From JBMYRH01 sp049602155 (GTDB lineage: Bacteria > Myxococcota_A > UBA9042 > PHBI01 > JBMYRH01): 64,000 nucleotides of DNA. This document shows, one piece after another, positions 59,985 through 64,000 of the stretch. The stretch lies in NCBI GenBank assembly GCA_049602155.1, contig JBMYRH010000013.1:116811-180810 (forward strand), given 5' to 3'. The position numbers were made by a program, and so were the translations under genes. How positions within the stretch are numbered: position 1 is the first letter of the stretch; the number at the start of each line of letters is the position of its first letter. The notes under the pieces were generated by a model that was given only the letters and a program-made list of their open reading frames with translations, was not told where the DNA came from and made no database searches.

Positions 59985-61461
59985 CGGTGCTCTCCGTAGG
60001 GGTGGTCGACTGGGCGCCGCCGGTCATCTTCATGCCGATCAGGTAGAGCACTGCGGCGATGATGAACCCGACAAACCAGGCGTAGGTGTAGATGGACTCA
60101 AAGATGGGCGCGACCGAGTCGAGCGCGCCTGCGGCCTTCAAGAAGCCAGGGATATTGGGGATAACTGCGATCACGAAGGCGACGATGGCGACGGGGTTGA
60201 AGCCACCCTTGTAGCGGTACGGACCCTGGGCCTTGTACAGCCCATCCAGGTCCAGCTCAGTGCGCCGCAAGAGGAAGTAGTCTGCGATCAAGATGCCGCC
60301 GATGGGGCCGAGCAGCGCGGAGTAGCCGATGAGCCACGTGAAGATGTACCCGCCTGTAGACTCGATGAGCTTCCACGGGAAGATGGCCACGCCGATGCCG
60401 GCGGTGATCATCGCGCCCATGCGGAAGGTCACCTTCTGCGGCGAGACGTTGATGAACACGTTGGCGGGGCTGACGACGTTGGCCGCGATGTTGGTGGAGA
60501 GGGTCGCGATGGAGAGCGCGAAGAGTGAGACCACGACCGCGAAGCCGCCGCCCATCTTCCCGAGGAGCACGGTCGGATCCCAGATGGGCTCCCCGAAGAT
60601 GGTGATGGTGGCGCTGGTCACAGCCACGCCGATGAAGGCGAAGAGGGTCATCGTCGTCGGGAGGCCGATGGCCTGTCCTAGGATCTGGTCTCGCTGTGTT
60701 TTGGCGTAGCGAGTGAAGTCCGGGATGTTGAGCGAGAGGGTGGCCCAGAACCCGACCATCGCGGTCAACGACGGGAAGAAGACCGACCAGAACTGTCCCT
60801 CTTTTGGGCCGCCGGGGTCGAACTGGCTTGGGGTAGAGAGCATGTCTCCAAACCCGCCAGCCTCGATATAAGCCCAAGCGAGGAGCGCAAGGCCCATCAA
60901 GATGAGGAAGGGCGCCGCGAGAGTCTCGAGGACGCGGATGGACTCCACGCCCTTGTACACGATGGCGATCTGGAGGCCCCAGAAGGCCAAGAAACAGAGG
61001 AACTGCGCCACGTTGATGCCAAGGACCGGCAAGGGGTCCCCCGCGAGGCTCCCGTCCGCGATGACGTTAAGGAGCTGGTAGATGGCGAAGCCACCGATCC
61101 AAGTCTGGATGCCGAACCAGCCACAGGCCACAAGAGCGCGGAGGATCGAGGGGACATGGGCGCCCTGGATTCCCCAGCTGGCGCGCGCCAGAACCGGGAA
61201 TGGGATGCCGTACTTGGTGCCCGGGTGACCGTTGAGGATCATCGGGATAAGCACGATGACGTTGCCGAGCATGACGGTCATCACCGCCTGGCTCCAGCTC
61301 ATTCCCTGCTCGATGAGGCCAGCCGCGAGCATGTAGGTCGGCACGCAGACGACCATCCCCACCCAGAGCGAGGCCATAGACATCACATTCCAGTGGCGCT
61401 CGGACTCCGGGACGGGACGGATGTCCTCGTTGACGAGAGATGGATCGGGGTTAAACGACAT
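59977..61461 (-). CDS. NCS1-family nucleobase:cation symporter
   Basis: 494 residues with about 12 helices (for example GMSWSQAVMTVMLGNVIVLIP, GPIGGILIADYFLLRRTELDLDGLY). This last signature is typical of NCS1 uracil/allantoin/hydantoin transporters. With pyrimidine catabolism genes on both sides, uracil or thymine uptake is most likely. Second gene of the operon, 50 bases after beta-ureidopropionase. Confidence 0.9.
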   Translation of the reverse strand: MSFNPDPSLVNEDIRPVPESERHWNVMSMASLWVGMVVCVPTYMLAAGLIEQGMSWSQAVMTVMLGNVIVLIPMILNGHPGTKYGIPFPVLARASWGIQGAHVPSILRALVACGWFGIQTWIGGFAIYQLLNVIADGSLAGDPLPVLGINVAQFLCFLAFWGLQIAIVYKGVESIRVLETLAAPFLILMGLALLAWAYIEAGGFGDMLSTPSQFDPGGPKEGQFWSVFFPSLTAMVGFWATLSLNIPDFTRYAKTQRDQILGQAIGLPTTMTLFAFIGVAVTSATITIFGEPIWDPTVLLGKMGGGFAVVVSLFALSIATLSTNIAANVVSPANVFINVSPQKVTFRMGAMITAGIGVAIFPWKLIESTGGYIFTWLIGYSALLGPIGGILIADYFLLRRTELDLDGLYKAQGPYRYKGGFNPVAIVAFVIAVIPNIPGFLKAAGALDSVAPIFESIYTYAWFVGFIIAAVLYLIGMKMTGGAQSTTPTESTDA

Positions 61462-61511
61462 GACGAGACCTCCACCGATGCGACAGAGTCAGGCCGTCGC
61501 GTGCCCTTCTG

Positions 61512-62381
61512 CTACTGTTCGACGAGCTCGTCGTACGCCTCAGGGCGGCGATCGCGGTAGAACTGCCAGGTCTTGCGGACCTCATCAATTGTCGACAGGT
61601 CGAGGTCTGCCACCACCAGCTCGTCATCATCCTCGGAGCCTTCGGCCACGAACTGGCCTCGGGGATCGACGAAGTAGCTGGTGCCGTAAAACTTGCCGAT
61701 GCCCCAGGGGGCCTCGCTCCCGACGCGGTTGATGGCGCCCACGAAGTACGTGTTGGCCACGGCCGCTGCGGGCTGCTCGAGCTTCCAGAGGTACTGGCTC
61801 AGCCCGGCGACGGTCGCCGACGGGTTGAAGACGATCTCGGCGCCGTTGAGGCCGAGCGCGCGCCACCCCTCGGGGAAGTGTCGGTCGTAGCAGATGTAGA
61901 CGCCGACCTTGGCGTACTTGGTCTCAAAGACGGGGTAGCCGCCGTTGCCAGGCTTGAAGAAGTACTTCTCCCAGAACCCGTTGGTCTGAGGGATGTGCTG
62001 CTTGCGGTACTTGCCCATGTACGTCCCGTCGGCGTCGATGACGGCGGCGGTGTTGTAGTACACACCTCGCATGGCCTCTTCGTAGATCGGGACGACGATC
62101 ACCATCTGATACTTCTTCGCGTACTCCTGCATGATCTTGGTCGTCGGACCGGGGCAGGGCTCGGCGGCTGAGTACCAGCGCGGGTCTTGGCTGGGGCAGA
62201 AGTAGGGGCCGTTGAAGATCTCCTGCAGGCACAAGATCTGAACGCCCTTTTTGCCGGCCTCTTCAATGTAGGGGATGTGCTTGTCCAACATCGCCTTCTG
62301 GATGTCGGCGACCGGCACAGACTCGTCGTTGACCGGATTGCTTAGCTGAATCAGCCCACAGCGGACCGTTTGGTTACCCAT
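61512..62381 (-). CDS. Beta-ureidopropionase (nitrilase superfamily)
   Basis: 289 residues. The Glu54-Lys127-Cys164 triad lies in CLQEIFNGPYF, MGKYRKQHI and VYICYDRHFP. It hydrolyses N-carbamoyl-beta-alanine (or its methyl form) to the beta-amino acid, CO2 and ammonia, the third step of reductive pyrimidine breakdown. First gene of the operon, with GAGGAG ahead of the ATG. Confidence 0.9.
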   Translation of the reverse strand: MGNQTVRCGLIQLSNPVNDESVPVADIQKAMLDKHIPYIEEAGKKGVQILCLQEIFNGPYFCPSQDPRWYSAAEPCPGPTTKIMQEYAKKYQMVIVVPIYEEAMRGVYYNTAAVIDADGTYMGKYRKQHIPQTNGFWEKYFFKPGNGGYPVFETKYAKVGVYICYDRHFPEGWRALGLNGAEIVFNPSATVAGLSQYLWKLEQPAAAVANTYFVGAINRVGSEAPWGIGKFYGTSYFVDPRGQFVAEGSEDDDELVVADLDLSTIDEVRKTWQFYRDRRPEAYDELVEQ

Positions 62382-62425
62382 GATGGCGCTCCTCTCGAGA
62401 TCAGGCCTCGTTGAACGGGGGCTCT

Positions 62426-62454
62426 GATATAGCCGAGAGGTCGAAAACCGGCAA
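62426..62454 (-). promoter_or_regulatory. Promoter of the pyrimidine catabolism operon
   Basis: On the minus strand TTGCCG (62454-62449), 17-base spacer, TATATC (62431-62426), ending 44 bases before the beta-ureidopropionase start at 62381. Pattern match only; no operator is evident. Confidence 0.5.
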
Positions 62455-62480
62455 GGCAGCGCACCAAACCTCGGACAGGC

Positions 62481-63251
62481 TTAGGTAAAGTCGACCACGA
62501 CCGGGGCATGATCTGACGCCTTCAGATCACCTTTCTTCTTGCGCCAAGTGCGCTCTACCCAGGCGTCTTGAACGCGCCCGACCAAGGGCTCAGTCATCAA
62601 CACGTGGTCGATGCGGAAGCCTTGATTGAAGCGGAAGGCCATGCCGCGGTAGTCCCAAAAGGAGAAGGTGCCGGGCTCGATGTGCGGTTCGACGACGTCC
62701 TGGAGCCCCCAGTCGGTGAGCCCAGCCCATTGCTCGTGCTCGAGCGGGTGATAGGTCGGCACACCCTGCATCTTCTCCAGGTTCCACACGTCGTGGGGCT
62801 TGGGGGCGATGTTGATGTCACCCATGACGACGAGCGGATCGTCGGGCGTGTAGGTCTCTGCGATCCACGCACGGAGCTGCTTAAAGAACCCCAGCTTGTA
62901 GGTGAACTTCGGCGAATCGGCCGCCTGTCCCTGAGGGCAATAGAGGTTCACGAACTGAAGCCCGGCTGTCTTGCACGCGACGAGGCGGCTCTGCCCCATG
63001 TCTCCCAATTCGAGCCCCATGTGGACGTCCTCAATCGGGGTCTTCGAGGCGATGAGCACGCCGTTCCACTGCTTTTGGCCATGGATGGCCAAGTGGTAGC
63101 CGCGCTCCTCGAACATCTCGCGAGGGACCTTGTCTGTCTCCAGCTTGAGCTCCTGGATCCCGAGGACGTCAGGTGCGACGTCGTCGAGGAACGCGCTGAC
63201 GTACTCAGCGCGCGCTTTCAGGCTATTGACGTTCCAAGTGCAGATTTTCAT
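62481..63251 (-). CDS. xthA: Exodeoxyribonuclease III
   Basis: 256 residues from ATG 63251, starting MKICTWNVNSLKARAEY. The endonuclease/exonuclease/phosphatase fold has the metal Glu in GIQELKLE, GDINIAPKPHDVWN, WDYRGMAFRFNQGFRIDHVL and the final SDHAPVVVDF, all in place. It repairs abasic and 3'-blocked DNA ends. It follows the Cys-rich repeat gene by 40 bases on the same strand. Confidence 0.93.
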   Translation of the reverse strand: MKICTWNVNSLKARAEYVSAFLDDVAPDVLGIQELKLETDKVPREMFEERGYHLAIHGQKQWNGVLIASKTPIEDVHMGLELGDMGQSRLVACKTAGLQFVNLYCPQGQAADSPKFTYKLGFFKQLRAWIAETYTPDDPLVVMGDINIAPKPHDVWNLEKMQGVPTYHPLEHEQWAGLTDWGLQDVVEPHIEPGTFSFWDYRGMAFRFNQGFRIDHVLMTEPLVGRVQDAWVERTWRKKKGDLKASDHAPVVVDFT

Positions 63252-63291
63252 GGGGCGTCCGTCGCTAAAGAATTGTGCAGGGCGTCGTGAG

Positions 63292-64000
63292 TTACTCGCA
63301 GGCGCCTGCGTTGCATGTCTCGCCGTCGGCGCACTCACCGCAGCTTCCGCCGCAGCCGTCATCGCCACAGACGCTGTCGCCACAAGCTGGCGAGCAGTCC
63401 GCAGTGTCCGCCTCTGGTGCTGCGGTGTCCGCTTCGGGCTCTGCGGTGTCCGCCTCTGGTGCTGCGGTGTCCGCTTCGGGCTCTGCGGTGTCCGCCTCTG
63501 GTGNNNNNNNNNNNNNNNNNNNNNNNNNNNNNNNNNNNNNNNNNNNNNNNNNNNNNNNNNNNNNNNNNNNNNNNNNNNNNNNNNNNNNNNNNNNNNNNNN
63601 GTGCTGCGGTGTCCGCCTCATTTGAAGGGCCAGCATCCTCGTCAGGGGTTGCCTCAGTCTCGGTGTCGGTTGGCTCAGCGACATCGGTCTCCGGCTCCGG
63701 CTCCGGCTCCGGCTCTGGCTCTGGCTCCGGCCTAGGCTCGGGCTCGTTCGCCAGGCACTCGCCCTTCTTGCATGTCGTGTGGTCTGGGCAGGTCATCAGC
63801 GTCTTCCAAGACCCTGAGGCACCGTCGCAGTACTGCGCTTTGGTGCCGTCACATCGCTGCTTGCCCGCTGGGCACCGATCGCAGCTGTGCACGCAGTCGG
63901 AGACGTCGACCGTCCCGGCGGTGTCTACCGAGGTGCAGAGCCCCTCGACCTCATCGTTAAAGGCGTCCGCGAAGCACTGGTAGAGCTCCGCCAAGTCTTG
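63292..64000 (-). CDS. Cys-rich, acidic-repeat secreted-type protein (partial, contains assembly gap)
   Basis: The frame is open through the right window edge, so the N-terminus is missing. After a Cys-rich part (CDRCPAGKQRCDGTK, CPDHTTCKKGEC) comes a Pro/Glu run, then EADTA-type repeats of period 7 residues in alternating A-P and E-P form (42 bp per pair), and a Cys/Gly-rich end (CGDSVCGDDGCGGSCGEC). The 97 N at 63504-63600 split the repeat; frames on the two sides disagree by one, so the gap length is wrong, not the gene broken. Surface or secreted protein of unknown function. Confidence 0.7.
63504..63600. other. Assembly gap (97 N) within tandem repeat
   Basis: Undefined bases bordered on both sides by the same 42-bp repeat. 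On the minus strand the left-hand coding frame ends GCAGCAC and the right-hand one begins CACCAGAGG. Keeping both in frame needs a gap divisible by three; 97 is not. The repeat register predicts 42n minus 3 bases, for example 81 or 123. Confidence 0.9.

Noticed and set aside
62555..62570. Third copy of the TACCCAGG motif shared by the hairpins
   Set aside because: Lies within the exonuclease III coding sequence with no flanking stem; probably chance.

Overview
The window reads as chromosomal DNA of a GC-rich, aerobic, Gram-negative heterotroph. Abundant lipoproteins, DUF1501-type secreted proteins, a MYXO-CTERM-like protease tail, Cys-rich repeat lipoproteins and YwqK/MORN-repeat proteins suggest Myxococcota or a neighbouring former-deltaproteobacterial lineage. 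This is inference; no rRNA is present. Genes are dense and often translationally coupled by ATGA or TGATG overlaps. I see no tRNA, rRNA, CRISPR array, prophage or insertion sequence. A run of N (63504-63600) is an assembly gap.

Region 1 (1-13.6 kb): a DUF1585-like C-terminus, a lipoprotein and a DUF1501 protein; a tightly overlapped five-gene operon (sodium/solute symporter, alpha/beta hydrolase, acyltransferase, NAD-dependent epimerase, membrane protein); then a glutamine amidotransferase, an Arg/Gly-rich protein, Fpg DNA glycosylase, an SDR and a DMT transporter.

Region 2 (13.6-41.5 kb) is a respiratory island. It holds three cytochrome c genes (one with an ethylbenzene-dehydrogenase-like heme domain), a universal stress protein, an A-type heme-copper oxidase operon (two subunit III genes, IV, II, I and a diheme cytochrome) ending in a strong terminator, a serine protease, and then on the minus strand an unusual set. 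That set is pentaheme ActA, ActB and ActE of alternative complex III without the quinol-oxidising membrane subunit ActC or ActD, a four-helix membrane protein, a cytochrome bd-like CydA homologue fused to a cytochrome c domain with no CydB, and a 914-residue protein combining universal-stress domains, a zinc ribbon, about five PCP_red-like domains and five CP(V/F)-type motifs. Sco and CtaB assembly factors, a repeat lipoprotein, two small membrane proteins and a cupredoxin-like lipoprotein follow. This island is the best candidate for an undescribed electron-transfer system.

Region 3 (41.5-55.9 kb) is accessory. It has two exported paralogues about 83% identical, two intergenic long hairpins with different stems but an identical 15-nt loop segment, a Cys-rich lipoprotein behind a promoter with two GTACCG-NN-CGGTAC palindromes, a SpoIIM-like protein, a glycosyltransferase, a methyltransferase-like membrane protein, protoporphyrinogen oxidase, an FGE-like protein, a Sco-like protein lacking the usual ligand set, an acyltransferase, an exported pyroglutamyl-peptidase-like protein, an SGNH hydrolase, and a TetR regulator with tandem operators followed by a fatty-acid-hydroxylase-family protein.

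Region 4 (55.9-64 kb) is a minus-strand reductive pyrimidine catabolism operon: beta-ureidopropionase, NCS1 transporter, methylmalonate-semialdehyde dehydrogenase, omega-aminotransferase and a PreA-like dihydropyrimidine dehydrogenase. Dihydropyrimidinase and PreT are not in the window. Exonuclease III and the partial Cys-rich/acidic repeat protein that contains the N gap close the window.
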